From assembly GCA_044507775.1 (NCBI GenBank), contig JBIQIY010000010.1:124001-188000 (forward strand): a stretch of 64,000 nt of DNA. Direction: 5' to 3'. This document shows, piece by piece, positions 55,501 through 64,000 of the stretch (the first letter of the stretch is position 1; every line of letters begins with the position of its first letter). The translations under genes were made by a program, and so were the position numbers. Origin of the DNA: Chryseosolibacter sp044507775. GTDB taxonomy: Bacteria > Bacteroidota > Bacteroidia > Cytophagales > Cyclobacteriaceae. Below the pieces are notes generated by a model. The model was not told where the DNA came from and searched no databases. It saw nothing but the letters and a program-made list of their open reading frames with translations.

Positions 55501-58279
55501 AACTTTCCGCAGGCAACTAAGAGAGGGCAACACTGGCTACAGTACCGTCATGCAACTGAACGATCTGCCCGCAGGTCAGTACACAGCGCGTGTCCAAAGC
55601 ATCGATGCGTCCTTTGCGTCGTCGCCCTGGTCGGAAGAAGTGCAACTTTCAATTAACGAAGGGCCGACAGGACTGACCGTCGAGCGCATCCTGCTCAACA
55701 AGGTGAAGCTGTCATGGACAACCAGCCCCTACGCCGAGACTTCTGTGATTGTGCAGCGGAAGACGCCGGCCACGCAATGGGAAGAGATAGCGGAACTTGG
55801 AGGGGGAACGGTATCCTATACCGATTCCGACCTGGAATACAACACGCTCTATCAATACAGGGTTGTGGAGGCATCCGGCGCGGAAACCACAGCCATTTCA
55901 AACGTCGCCGAGTGGAGCACGAACATGTGGGTGATTGAGGATACTGACATCCAAAACATTACAGGGTCCATGGATGTGGCCGATTTTACTGGCGACGGCC
56001 GAATGGATCTGCTGTTCAACGGCGCCATGATCTACAACGGACAAAGCCAGAACTTCACGCGTGCGACCTTTGAAAACACCGCTGACGGTTGGGTGAAGGC
56101 TGATATTGCGCCATCCGACCTTAACCAATTGGCGGAAATCGCTTTCACGGATTTGAATGGCGACTCGCATCTCGATATCTACCAACATGGATACACCTCA
56201 TCCTTCGGTTATAAAACCGAAACGTTCCTCAACAATGGAGACAAAACCTTTACACCTGCCACTAACTTGTTTACGACAGGCGCATATGCTATTCAGTCGT
56301 ACTTCGATTTCGACATGGACAACGATCTTGACATCGTTGCGCGGAAGGCGGGCTCCTATCCTACCGTGCAGGAATTGTTCAGGAACAACGGCCAGGGCAG
56401 TTTCACTTCCGAAGATATCATGACTTGTTACTCGTGCCCGGGGAATGCGGTCGTGGCTGATTTCGACGGGGACGGGGATGAAGACGCGATCCTTCTCACC
56501 AGTGGCGAGTACCTGTTGCACCTCAATACTCCCGATGGCCTGGTTGCGACGGGCCCATCATTCCCGGCGTATGAAAACGGAATCGCCGTTACAGATTTCA
56601 ATGACGATGGCCTGCCCGATGTGGTATTGCTAAGCTACAGCTTTTACCACGGTGGAACGATCTACAAGAATAATGGTCTACCGCAGGCAGGAGGCTCCCT
56701 TCAGTTCACTGCATTGCCAACGAAGCTTTTAAGCGGTGAACCCTCACTCTTGTCAGCAGATTTTGATCACGACGGCCGGACCGATCTGGCAGTAGTATCG
56801 CCTAATGTGGACGTATTCCTGAACAAAGGTGATGATCAGCTTCAACAGTACACCCTACCGGGCTACCGCATCAGTTCCCATGTCGCCGATATCGTTGATT
56901 TTGATAACGACGGCGACCTGGACATTTATTTCAGCGGGTATCACCGGAAAGATTTTTCCGATTTGGGCCGTATGGGGAAAATCCTTCTGAACCAAACAAT
57001 CGTTGCAGGCACGGGCATCACAAACGCACCGCCTGACGTTCCCACGGAACTGGCCAGCACCCAGGATGCACTCGGAGTTCACCTGTCGTGGAGCAAACCC
57101 CATGACGATCACACGCCAGCCGAAGGCCTGACCTACGATGTTGTGTTGTTCCGCGATGGAAAGTCCGTAACTAAAGGCAGTCATGATCCGGCGACGGGAC
57201 AGCGCTTGCGCCTCGCGCCTGGAAGGTCGACAGGTATCGCAACTTTCAACAATCTTTCAATCGGTGAGTATTCCTGGCGCGTCCAGGCCATCGATGGTTC
57301 ATTTGCAGGATCGGGCTTTTCGGATGAAGGAACGTTTACATTCCTGCCTCCGCCTCCAGTCATCCGGGATACAGTAATCTACAAATGCGATCGTGAAATA
57401 ATCCTTACGGCCGGGGGTACCAATATCCAGTGGTATAAGGACGAAAGTCTCACACAACTCGTTGCTTCGGGTGAATTTCGTCCTCTGGAAACTCAGGTGG
57501 TGTACGTTGTCCAGACGATTGATGGATACCGCGGTCTGTCCAGGCGCGTGCAAATAACAATCTACGAGAGGCCTGCTGCGCCTCTATCTCAGCAACCAAA
57601 CCCGCTCACATTGTGTGACTCCTGGTCAAGTGAAGCCTACCTTACAGCAACGGGTTCAAACCTACGATGGTACAGCGATGAGTCCCTCAATACTCTGATT
57701 TCCGACAACGCGTATGTGCAAGTAGCGGCTGTTGACGGGACGTATTTTGTTACGCAGACGGTACAGGGCTGTGAAAGCAACGCACTTGCTATCGCTATCA
57801 AGAGCGTCACTATTGATGCAAAACTTTACCTGGCCGACGGAGCTATCCGCGCAAAAGAACGTAATGGAGACCATTACTATTGGTACAGGAATGGGTTTTT
57901 GTACCAGCAAACAACAGTGCCCCATATACCTTACGATGGTCAGACCGCGACCTATGTTGTTGCAATCTCGAAAGGATCGTGCTACGAATATTCAGCTCCT
58001 TTTATTTCGTCGAAGGATAATATCACCGCGCTTGAGCCGGGCGCCGGCGACCAGCTTGAAGTTTATCCAAACCCGGCTTCGGAACACGTGATGCTGAAAT
58101 TGCAGGCGACCCATGCAGTAGTCAGCATTTACGACCCTTTCGGCAAACTGGTCTACGAACGAGCCGGAAGTTTCACAGGCGAGGAAATAATTGATACAAG
58201 ATACTGGGGCAAAGGTATATACATGATCGTTGTCGATGATCGAAAAAGTATCGTCACCAAGCGGTTGGCGATCTTGTAG
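52550..58279 (+). CDS. Giant secreted FG-GAP/VCBS repeat protein with T9SS tail
   Basis: 1909 residues with a signal peptide ending ASVQAQ; an ATG two codons on is equally plausible. Three FG-GAP/VCBS propeller-like blocks (about 30-370, 570-920 and 1130-1490) repeat calcium-loop motifs such as DFNADGAVDIL, DLNNDGRYDLLF and DFDNDGDLDIY. Between them are fibronectin-type modules (ALTWDATPGLLYNIEVKRNG; SWTTSPYAETSVIVQRKTPA), and at the end Ig-like regions and the T9SS tail YPNPASEHVMLKLQ. It is likely a surface adhesin or calcium-stabilised scaffold. It lies 69 bp after the ELWxxDGT gene, and may share its transcript. Confidence 0.88.
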   Translation: MRMKHRLITTVLTTLSVASVQAQTFERTAFEGPSSAYSTQYHWADFNADGAVDILEVDPYGVAAMHISEGGAFSSASLPSDVRFDTGRCKFSDYDGDGDLDILAADLNSIVIVNYDETNGFTVVPTGITFTYVDYGNIYWLDVDGDLTLDIIHDRKIFLNRQGVYSESRYMFPELLSRLILEDVNADGLPDAITGGYEAYGNGTDVTIFLNQGEGQFEQTGITLPERLLLSTSITAIDYDSDSDVDVFAVDYYGRGWIFRNSLAETGEIGFTGKQIFSNQYFSPAIAGDVNSDGKPDLVSGGSTTLSVLINTSSGGIASFTRESYDLQLNNSDGFDLVDFDGDQDIDVHVKGYYNGEMINLIFERSGTPPGTAPATPSNTASVLKSNIALTWDATPGLLYNIEVKRNGNVYSSSNTSASGELLMMPGSFLHRNATVALRSLPAGEYAWRVQALDPSGRASAFSTPKTFTVDDGPSSLTSNAIDLTHVELCWTYNGAQSPFFRIMRRTSSGVRIAIADVAAGVNCYTDNAVPDNEIVEYIVVAVNGEVYSAPSNAVVHHSMVFVENSFGTIDPNIITARCLPADYDLDGDYDLQFVGRIGNTNNFILKNNGDGSFSPGAGLPDGVSVNLPYYEMVGPRDLDNDGDADLVFITGSDYSWQKVTVLLNENGTFVKGFETPEYLQVNIIAVEDLNNDGRYDLLFSHVIGNSSGNPGKTELLYQTADGGFTDSNIDPMENGFSRLSILKCADLNNDGFKDLMYTSADERYIEILVNEQGVTFTKRTTILPYTFSMGIADYNGDGNVDVMMRGNEGMNLYFGDGDFTFKEPKVIPIDYLSGSAGFVHADIDVDGLSDLLITDGFYSRVILNKGNGSFKSSNIELRANQGSSFAITDFEGDGDIDIVMLGNDGQHQGINYFYTNQLADINVVNAPPFAPPSFSANYASGKAVFTWSASSDDRTPSDLLTYNLWVEDSEGKVWMSPEANESGTFRRQLREGNTGYSTVMQLNDLPAGQYTARVQSIDASFASSPWSEEVQLSINEGPTGLTVERILLNKVKLSWTTSPYAETSVIVQRKTPATQWEEIAELGGGTVSYTDSDLEYNTLYQYRVVEASGAETTAISNVAEWSTNMWVIEDTDIQNITGSMDVADFTGDGRMDLLFNGAMIYNGQSQNFTRATFENTADGWVKADIAPSDLNQLAEIAFTDLNGDSHLDIYQHGYTSSFGYKTETFLNNGDKTFTPATNLFTTGAYAIQSYFDFDMDNDLDIVARKAGSYPTVQELFRNNGQGSFTSEDIMTCYSCPGNAVVADFDGDGDEDAILLTSGEYLLHLNTPDGLVATGPSFPAYENGIAVTDFNDDGLPDVVLLSYSFYHGGTIYKNNGLPQAGGSLQFTALPTKLLSGEPSLLSADFDHDGRTDLAVVSPNVDVFLNKGDDQLQQYTLPGYRISSHVADIVDFDNDGDLDIYFSGYHRKDFSDLGRMGKILLNQTIVAGTGITNAPPDVPTELASTQDALGVHLSWSKPHDDHTPAEGLTYDVVLFRDGKSVTKGSHDPATGQRLRLAPGRSTGIATFNNLSIGEYSWRVQAIDGSFAGSGFSDEGTFTFLPPPPVIRDTVIYKCDREIILTAGGTNIQWYKDESLTQLVASGEFRPLETQVVYVVQTIDGYRGLSRRVQITIYERPAAPLSQQPNPLTLCDSWSSEAYLTATGSNLRWYSDESLNTLISDNAYVQVAAVDGTYFVTQTVQGCESNALAIAIKSVTIDAKLYLADGAIRAKERNGDHYYWYRNGFLYQQTTVPHIPYDGQTATYVVAISKGSCYEYSAPFISSKDNITALEPGAGDQLEVYPNPASEHVMLKLQATHAVVSIYDPFGKLVYERAGSFTGEEIIDTRYWGKGIYMIVVDDRKSIVTKRLAIL

Positions 58280-58339
58280 CAATGCTTTCTGCAGACGACA
58301 CAAACTTTTAGTTCGGGCGGAGCGCTGAGCGACTGGTGA

Positions 58340-58978
58340 CTAATCGAGTTCAGCCGCCATCTTCTTCAGTTGATCCAGCTCGTTGAGGTCTTCCTTGAAT
58401 TTCGCTCCGTGCCGTTCCTTGAACGCGCCAAGCTTGTAGGCTGCGAACAGCATCAGCACAGCAATCGCCATGGGGATCATTCGCTCTCCCAGCGCCGGCC
58501 ACAGACCCATCCGGTCGATGCTCCTTGGCAGGAACGAGAGCGGGAACAAAATCGCCTGGCTGAGGAGGAATACCCACAAGACATACCACATCAGTTTTTT
58601 CGGCCGTTCATAGATCGCAACGATATCCTTGAGAGCGGTGCGGATATTGGCCTGATCGAGTTTTACTCTGCCAAGATACCGGTAGGACTGCATCATCCAC
58701 CCTGCGATGATAATAAGTCCGATACAAAAGATGATCATCGGGATGTATTGCAGTGCGTATTCATAATCAAAAGGATTTCCAAGAATGACCGCGAGTCCGG
58801 CGAGCATACACACCGTAAGCCACGCAAATCCAATCAGGTAGTTTCTCCTCACCACATGGAATCTCTTTCCACTGCGTTCCGTTACGATGCTGTTGATGAG
58901 TTTTTCGTTCAGTGTTTTTGTGGCCTGCAGCTTCTTGTCCAGGCTGAGCCATGCGGTTTTCAATTCGTCGATATTCAT
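58340..58978 (-). CDS. Four-helix membrane protein paired with the ECF sigma factor
   Basis: 212 residues. About four hydrophobic segments: LIGFAWLTVCMLAGLAVILG, IPMIIFCIGLIIIAGWMM, MWYVLWVFLLSQAILFPLSF and MAIAVLMLFAAYKLG, with charged cytosolic ends, including a basic first 45 residues starting MNIDELKTAWLSLDKKLQAT. It overlaps the sigma factor by 4 bp, and its place in that operon is where an anti-sigma factor would be, though it has no zinc-finger or FecR-type motif. It may modulate the sigma factor at the membrane; that is inference. Confidence 0.75.
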   Translation of the reverse strand: MNIDELKTAWLSLDKKLQATKTLNEKLINSIVTERSGKRFHVVRRNYLIGFAWLTVCMLAGLAVILGNPFDYEYALQYIPMIIFCIGLIIIAGWMMQSYRYLGRVKLDQANIRTALKDIVAIYERPKKLMWYVLWVFLLSQAILFPLSFLPRSIDRMGLWPALGERMIPMAIAVLMLFAAYKLGAFKERHGAKFKEDLNELDQLKKMAAELD

Positions 58979-59484
58979 GATGTAATTGTTTTAACAATTT
59001 TTTCAAGTTTCGTTTTGATGCGGTTGATCCTCACCCCTACGTTCGACAGGCTAATTCCAACGATGTCGGAAATCTCCTGGTAACTTTTCTCATCGAGATA
59101 CAGGATGATGATCGCCTTTTCCACCTGAGTCAGATATTGAATAGCCTGGTGCAGGATTTCCGTTTCCGCGGTGGATTCTATCTCCGGCAATTGTAACTCG
59201 GCACCCGAGATCGCCTGCACTCCCGGCTTTCGCTTTTCCTTTCTGAACCAGGAGGTAGCGGTGTTCAACGCCACGCGATACATCCAGGTTGAAATCAATG
59301 ACTCGCCTTTGAATGATGGAAATGCCCGCCACAGCTGTAAGACGATGTCCTGAAAGAGATCTTCCCGATCGCCGTGACTGTCGGCGTACAGGTGGCAGAT
59401 CTTGTAGATCAGTCCGCGGTGCTGGTTTATCAGTGCAACAAAGTCTTTTTCCACAAGGGTTTTTGTTAAAACGTTAGTCCGCAT
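58975..59484 (-). CDS. ECF RNA polymerase sigma factor
   Basis: 169 residues. Region 2 reads LINQHRGLIYKICHLYADSH and DREDLFQDIVLQLWRAFPSF, with TWMYRVALNTATSWFRKEKR; region 4 is IQYLTQVEKAIIILYLDEKS and YQEISDIVGISLSNVGVRIN, the -35 recognition helix. This is the Bacteroidota ECF group that directs a small regulon. It is co-transcribed with the overlapping membrane protein and divergent from the permease at 59650. Target genes cannot be read from this window. Confidence 0.92.
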   Translation of the reverse strand: MRTNVLTKTLVEKDFVALINQHRGLIYKICHLYADSHGDREDLFQDIVLQLWRAFPSFKGESLISTWMYRVALNTATSWFRKEKRKPGVQAISGAELQLPEIESTAETEILHQAIQYLTQVEKAIIILYLDEKSYQEISDIVGISLSNVGVRINRIKTKLEKIVKTITS

Positions 59485-59649
59485 TCAAAAGCGAGCCTGT
59501 CTACCATTCAATTTGGCAAATAAGTCGGAAGGGAGATCGGGTTTCTTACAGGGGGTGGCTTTTTCTTTTGGAAATTTCTGGCGAAAACCGACCGGTCGCT
59601 TTAACTTTCCAAAAGATGGGCAATCCTCTTCCATCACATAAAGTATGTA

Positions 59650-62019
59650 ATGATGTTCGCAAACTATTTTAAATCCGGCTGGCGAAATTTTCGGAAGTAC
59701 AAAAGTTATTCACTCATCAACATTTTCGGTTTATCAATCGGATTCGCTTCCGCCCTGCTGGTCACTCTCATTGTTCAATATGAAAACTCATTCGACCTCC
59801 TGCATAGCAAGGCCGACCGGATCTATCGGGTGGGCAACGGCTTCAAGAATGGCGGATATGACGATGTTGTCGTTACACCCCAGGCGCCATTGATGAAACA
59901 GGAATATTCCGACATTGTTCGTGCTTCGAGGTTCCATGGCTCGGAGGATATCATCGGCTATAACAGCAGCTTTGTTCGCACACATTACCGTATTGTCGAC
60001 CCCGACTTCGCCGAGATGTTTGATTTTCCCGCGGTCAGCGGCGATCTGCGTACCGCGCTTGCGTCTCCGAATCAAATCATTCTTACGAAATCAAAGTCGA
60101 TTGCTCTTTTCGGGGATGAGGATCCTATCGGCAAGTCCGTTCGGATGGTCAATGAAAAGATCGATTTCACTGTGGCCGCCATTGTTGATGACCAACCTAA
60201 GAATTCCACCCTCCAGTTCGAAGCGCTTATTCCCTGGGCCAACGCACCCGAGTGGCTGGATGTTGATCAGGTTGGAAACTGGTATAACACCTTTATGGAG
60301 GCATACGTTGAACTTGCGCCGGGAGCATCCAAAGAAGCCTTGGAGACGAAGTTAGACGCCTTCAAAGAAGCTCATTTTCTTGAAGAGCGCCGGGCCACAT
60401 GGCGGGTGAAACTGCTTCCACTGAGAGATGAACACGCGCGCCAGGCAGAGAACCAAGGGATGATTACTATTCTCACGATCATTGCCGGGGCTATCCTCCT
60501 GATCTCCTGCATAAACTTCACAAACTTATCCATTGCACAGACATTGAAACGCACGAAAGAGGTCGGACTCCGGAGAGTGCTGGGTAGTCTGCAACGGCAT
60601 GTGACGTTTCAATTCATAATGGAGGGGATGATCACCTGCGCCATCGCTATGTTTATCGGAATAAGCATTATCTGGCTCGCGTTGCCCTATATAAATCATT
60701 ACTATGACTTCGGCTTGTCGATGGAGATCGGCAAATATCCGGCGTTCCTTTTGTTTGTTCTGTGCATCGGGATACTCCCCGGCCTGTTTGCAGGGATTGG
60801 TTCCGCCATTGCGCTATCAGGTCTCAAACCCGTAAATGCCATCAAGGGGTTTATCAGGGGTGGTTTATCCGGCGAAAGCCTGCGAAGAGCTTTGATCGTT
60901 CTCCAGTTCGCAGCATCCATTATTTTGATGGTCGGAACTGCGATCATCTGGCAGCAGACACAGTACATGAAATCGCAAAGTCTGAAATTAGACCATGCTA
61001 ATGTTGTCGCGATAGACGCGTGGCCCGAACTATTCAAAGAACCAGAGAAAGCTCGTCAGGGATTCCTTGCATTCAGGAACGAATTGGAGAAGGAGTCGGC
61101 CATAGAAGCGGTGTCATTCACGTCCGGTGTCCCCGGTGAATACGACGAAAACTACAATGGATTCGGCGATGCCGACACACCGGAAGGCGACAAAATATCC
61201 CTGCGGAAGATCTACGTGGACCACAACTTCTTCCGCACATTTGCCATGCGTCTCGCAAGGGGTCGCGCATTTTCGCCCGATATTGCGGGCGACAAGGACG
61301 CCGTAATCATCAACGAGGCCGCAATGAAGAAGTATGGCTGGACGGACATCGAGAATAAAGAAATTATCGAAGGCGGTGGAGAAGGAAAGAGATATAAGGT
61401 AGTCGGCGTAGTTGAAGACTATTACTATCAGTCGCTCAAGCGGTCGATTCAACCTCTTGCCCACTTCTATTCGCCCGATCATGTTGGCCGTATGGTGGTC
61501 CGGCTAAGGCCCGGCCGCATAGAGGACGGGTTAGCGTTGCTCCGCAACAAATGGGAGGCGCTTGGCTCTTATGAGGCATTTGGCTACCGTTTCATCGATC
61601 AGACTTTTGACAATCTGTATAAAGAGCAGGACCGTCTGAGCGCCACCTGTTCCCTGTTCGCTCTCATAGCCGTGGCAATTTCAAGCATGGGATTATTCAG
61701 CATTACCGCTTACTCAATCAGGCTTCGTCGAAGGGAGGTTAGTATCCGCAAGGTATTGGGAGCGTCGGTTTTACAGCTTGTTTTGAAGCTAACACGGGCC
61801 TATGGGCTCATGGTGATGATAGGATTTGCTCTTGCTTGCCCGATCGCCTACTACCTGGCAAACACTTTTCTCGCCGGGTTCGCATACAGGATAGACCCGT
61901 CGCCACTGGTTTTTGTGGGGGTTGGCATCCTGATTCTTGTGCTTTCAGTGGCGATCGTGGGCGGTCTCTCCGGAAAAGCTGCCCTGGAAAACCCAGTGGA
62001 TGCCCTTAAGGACGAATGA
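59650..62019 (+). CDS. MacB/FtsX-type ABC transporter permease
   Basis: 789 residues, full length for the family. The start MMFANYFKSGWRNFRKYKSY is followed by the first membrane helix and the periplasmic MacB_PCD domain (SFDLLHSKADRIYRVGNGFK). Two FtsX membrane blocks follow: CINFTNLSIAQTLKRTKEVG near residue 285 and SIRLRRREVSIRKVLGASVL near 695. It is a paralogue of the edge gene at 1-2235. No ATPase gene is adjacent on this side; the permease may be served from elsewhere. Substrate unknown, typically peptides or lipids. Confidence 0.93.
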   Translation: MMFANYFKSGWRNFRKYKSYSLINIFGLSIGFASALLVTLIVQYENSFDLLHSKADRIYRVGNGFKNGGYDDVVVTPQAPLMKQEYSDIVRASRFHGSEDIIGYNSSFVRTHYRIVDPDFAEMFDFPAVSGDLRTALASPNQIILTKSKSIALFGDEDPIGKSVRMVNEKIDFTVAAIVDDQPKNSTLQFEALIPWANAPEWLDVDQVGNWYNTFMEAYVELAPGASKEALETKLDAFKEAHFLEERRATWRVKLLPLRDEHARQAENQGMITILTIIAGAILLISCINFTNLSIAQTLKRTKEVGLRRVLGSLQRHVTFQFIMEGMITCAIAMFIGISIIWLALPYINHYYDFGLSMEIGKYPAFLLFVLCIGILPGLFAGIGSAIALSGLKPVNAIKGFIRGGLSGESLRRALIVLQFAASIILMVGTAIIWQQTQYMKSQSLKLDHANVVAIDAWPELFKEPEKARQGFLAFRNELEKESAIEAVSFTSGVPGEYDENYNGFGDADTPEGDKISLRKIYVDHNFFRTFAMRLARGRAFSPDIAGDKDAVIINEAAMKKYGWTDIENKEIIEGGGEGKRYKVVGVVEDYYYQSLKRSIQPLAHFYSPDHVGRMVVRLRPGRIEDGLALLRNKWEALGSYEAFGYRFIDQTFDNLYKEQDRLSATCSLFALIAVAISSMGLFSITAYSIRLRRREVSIRKVLGASVLQLVLKLTRAYGLMVMIGFALACPIAYYLANTFLAGFAYRIDPSPLVFVGVGILILVLSVAIVGGLSGKAALENPVDALKDE

Positions 62020-62090
62020 TGCGGTTTAGGGGTAGAATCATTGATAATTCCCCAAAAAGTTGAATCTTACAACAAACTTAATCGGAACCC

Positions 62091-64000
62091 GTGAGAATAC
62101 TACCTATCCTGGCGATAACCGCACTCGTTGCCCTCAGCTGCAACGATTCGCCCAAAACTTCAGAAACCTCTAAGCAGGATGATTTCAAATTCAAAGTCGA
62201 TCAGTTCGCAGACTTGCAAATACTGCGATATCAGGCAAAGGACTTTGAGGCATTAACGCCGCGACAAAAAGAATTGGTGTATTACCTTTATGAGGCCGGA
62301 TTGTCGGGACGCGACATTATCTACGATCAGAACTTCAAGCACAACCTGAGAATCCGCAAAACAATCGAGGCGATCGTTGACTCTTATAATGGGGACCGAA
62401 ACTCCGCAGACTTCCAGAGTTTTATGGAATATGCCAAGCGGATATGGTTCTCAAATGGAATTCACCACCACTACTCTACCCGCAAGATCATGCCCGGGTT
62501 CACTGCTGAGTATTTCAAGACACTGATTGCAAATACAACTGCGCCGCTTCCACTCGTTCAGGATGAGTCGAAGGAGGAGTTTATTGAATTTATCACTCCG
62601 ATCTTGTTCGACCCCGAGGTGGCCGCAAAGCGTGTAAATCTGGACGCGAACGTTGACCTGGTCAAAGGATCGGCCAACAACTACTATGAAGGCGTGACAC
62701 AAGCGGAAGTTGAAGGTTACTATGCCAAAATGAGAAAGCCCAACGACCATACTCCTGTCTTATACGGATTGAATTCGAAAGTCGTAAAGGAGAACGGCCG
62801 GGTCGTGGAAAAGGTCTATAAAATTGGCGGGATGTACTCGAGCGCGCTTGAGCGCATTGTCTACTGGATGGAAAAGGCTTCCGCTGTAACCGAGAACGAG
62901 CAACAAAAAGCAGCACTCGATAAGCTCATTTCCTATTACAAAACCGGAGATTTGAAAACCTTTGACGAGTATAATATCGCCTGGCTCAACGACACAACTT
63001 CCGAAGTAGACCTGGTAAACGGTTTTATTGAAGTATACGGTGATCCCCTGGGGCTTAAGGGCGCGTATGAATCAGTGTTATCCGTAAAGGATCACGAGGC
63101 CAGCAAGCGTATGGCCGCCTTGTCGCAGAACGCACAGTGGTTTGAGGACAATTCGCCGATCGCCGATGAACACAAAAAGCAAAATGTGAAGGGCGTATCC
63201 TACAAAGTGATCACGGTAGTAGGTGAAAGTGGTGATTCGGCTCCCTCCACCCCTATCGGGATCAATCTCCCCAATTCAAACTGGATCAGAAAAGCGCACG
63301 GATCCAAGTCTGTGTCGCTCGGGAATATTAACGACGCGTATGCCAATGCATCCAGCAAAGGTGCGATCGATGAGTTCTATCTCGGCGACAGCGTCCGGTC
63401 GCGGCTTCGCGAGTACACGGTGGAAGCCGGGAACATGCATACCTCATTGCATGAGGTGATCGGGCACGCCTCGGGGCAGATGATGCCCGGTGTTTCCAGC
63501 GATGCCTTGAAGAACTACGCTTCTACGCTCGAAGAAGGGCGCGCCGACCTGGTTGCGCTATATTACATTACGGATCCCAAACTAGTTGATATTGGTGTTC
63601 TTGAATCTGTCGACGCTGGAAAGGCGGAATTCGACAGTTATATTACTAACGGACTTTTGCTGCAGCTGCGAAGGCTGGACGTGGGTGAGAACATTGAGGA
63701 GTCTCATATGAGAAACCGACAAATGGTCAGCGCATGGGTGTACGAGAAAGGCCAACCCGAAAATGTAATCGAAAAAAGGGTTGAGAATGGAAAGACCTAT
63801 TTTGTGATCAACGATTACGAGAGGCTGAGGGAACTATTCGGTGATCTCCTGAAGGAGGTGCAGCGTATAAAATCCACCGGTGATTTTGAAGCGGGAAAAT
63901 CGCTTGTTGAGACGTATGGTGTTATCGCCGACCAGGCGCTTATGCGCGAAGTGAAACAGCGTTATCAACAGTTTGATTCAAAGCCATACTCGGGCTTTAT
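62091..64000 (+). CDS. Dipeptidyl peptidase III (M49), lipoprotein; 3' end cut by window edge
   Basis: The frame from GTG at 62091 runs 636 codons to the edge and is incomplete. The signal RILPILAITALVALSC gives a lipobox cysteine at residue 17. The zinc motif HEVIGH (His454-His459) and the downstream EEGRADL (Glu481/482) are the M49 active site. M49 enzymes release dipeptides from the N-terminus of short peptides. Bacterial members are usually cytosolic or periplasmic; this one is probably envelope-anchored. It lies 71 bp after the permease with no sign of a shared function. Confidence 0.93.
   Translation, partial: MRILPILAITALVALSCNDSPKTSETSKQDDFKFKVDQFADLQILRYQAKDFEALTPRQKELVYYLYEAGLSGRDIIYDQNFKHNLRIRKTIEAIVDSYNGDRNSADFQSFMEYAKRIWFSNGIHHHYSTRKIMPGFTAEYFKTLIANTTAPLPLVQDESKEEFIEFITPILFDPEVAAKRVNLDANVDLVKGSANNYYEGVTQAEVEGYYAKMRKPNDHTPVLYGLNSKVVKENGRVVEKVYKIGGMYSSALERIVYWMEKASAVTENEQQKAALDKLISYYKTGDLKTFDEYNIAWLNDTTSEVDLVNGFIEVYGDPLGLKGAYESVLSVKDHEASKRMAALSQNAQWFEDNSPIADEHKKQNVKGVSYKVITVVGESGDSAPSTPIGINLPNSNWIRKAHGSKSVSLGNINDAYANASSKGAIDEFYLGDSVRSRLREYTVEAGNMHTSLHEVIGHASGQMMPGVSSDALKNYASTLEEGRADLVALYYITDPKLVDIGVLESVDAGKAEFDSYITNGLLLQLRRLDVGENIEESHMRNRQMVSAWVYEKGQPENVIEKRVENGKTYFVINDYERLRELFGDLLKEVQRIKSTGDFEAGKSLVETYGVIADQALMREVKQRYQQFDSKPYSGF

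Overview
The window looks like a chromosomal segment of a Bacteroidota bacterium, most likely of the Cytophagales. The evidence is a SusC/SusD pair, two very large proteins with type IX secretion (T9SS) sorting tails, CHU_C-associated Ig-like domains, Bacteroidota-type promoters (TTTG-like -33, TAnnTTTG -7) and few Shine-Dalgarno sites. No rRNA, tRNA, CRISPR array, integrase or transposase gene was seen.

Layout. (1) 1-2915, minus strand: an edge-truncated MacB/FtsX-type ABC permease and a small SRPBCC protein with a clear terminator. (2) 3067-20449, mostly plus strand: an island holding an outer-membrane-like coiled-coil protein, an OmpH/Skp-like protein, a lipoprotein, a LuxR-type response regulator, a 1573-residue SpvB-like secreted protein, a lipocalin-like protein, and a 2490-residue RHS protein. 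The RHS protein ends in a putative PD-(D/E)XK nuclease and is followed by a possible immunity protein. The island is flanked by two 72-bp copies of the 3' end of a beta-helix gene. (3) 20544-24286: the intact beta-helix gene, a gene remnant and a CHASE3/PAS histidine kinase. (4) 24399-47785: an alpha-mannan or mannose-rich-glycan utilization locus flanked by two paralogous GntR/UTRA regulators. On the minus strand run GH92, GH38, sulfatase and GH92, then an MFS sugar porter, a ROK sugar kinase and a mannose-6-phosphate isomerase-like protein. On the plus strand are SusC, SusD and a DUF3823 lipoprotein. (5) 47960-58279: two giant secreted T9SS proteins. (6) 58340-64000: a membrane protein and an ECF sigma factor (overlapping genes), a second MacB/FtsX-type permease and an edge-truncated dipeptidyl peptidase III.

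How the mannose locus could work (inference): SusC/SusD import mannosides, GH38 and GH92 enzymes trim them after a sulfatase removes sulfate, the MFS porter takes the sugar into the cytoplasm, the ROK kinase phosphorylates it and the isomerase yields fructose-6-phosphate. A near-identical 14-bp site (consensus TATGTWTGAACATA) occurs upstream of SusC, the first GH92 and the MFS gene, and is a good candidate operator for the GntR regulators.

The most unusual structures are: (a) a mosaic hairpin-rich repeat at 25158-25530 whose two ends supply the last codons and stop codons of both convergent flanking genes, with a relative at 46768-46948; (b) the direct-repeat-flanked RHS island with two near-identical 18-bp palindromes upstream of two of its genes; (c) an exact-length 792-bp tandem duplication of Ig-like modules in the RHS protein.
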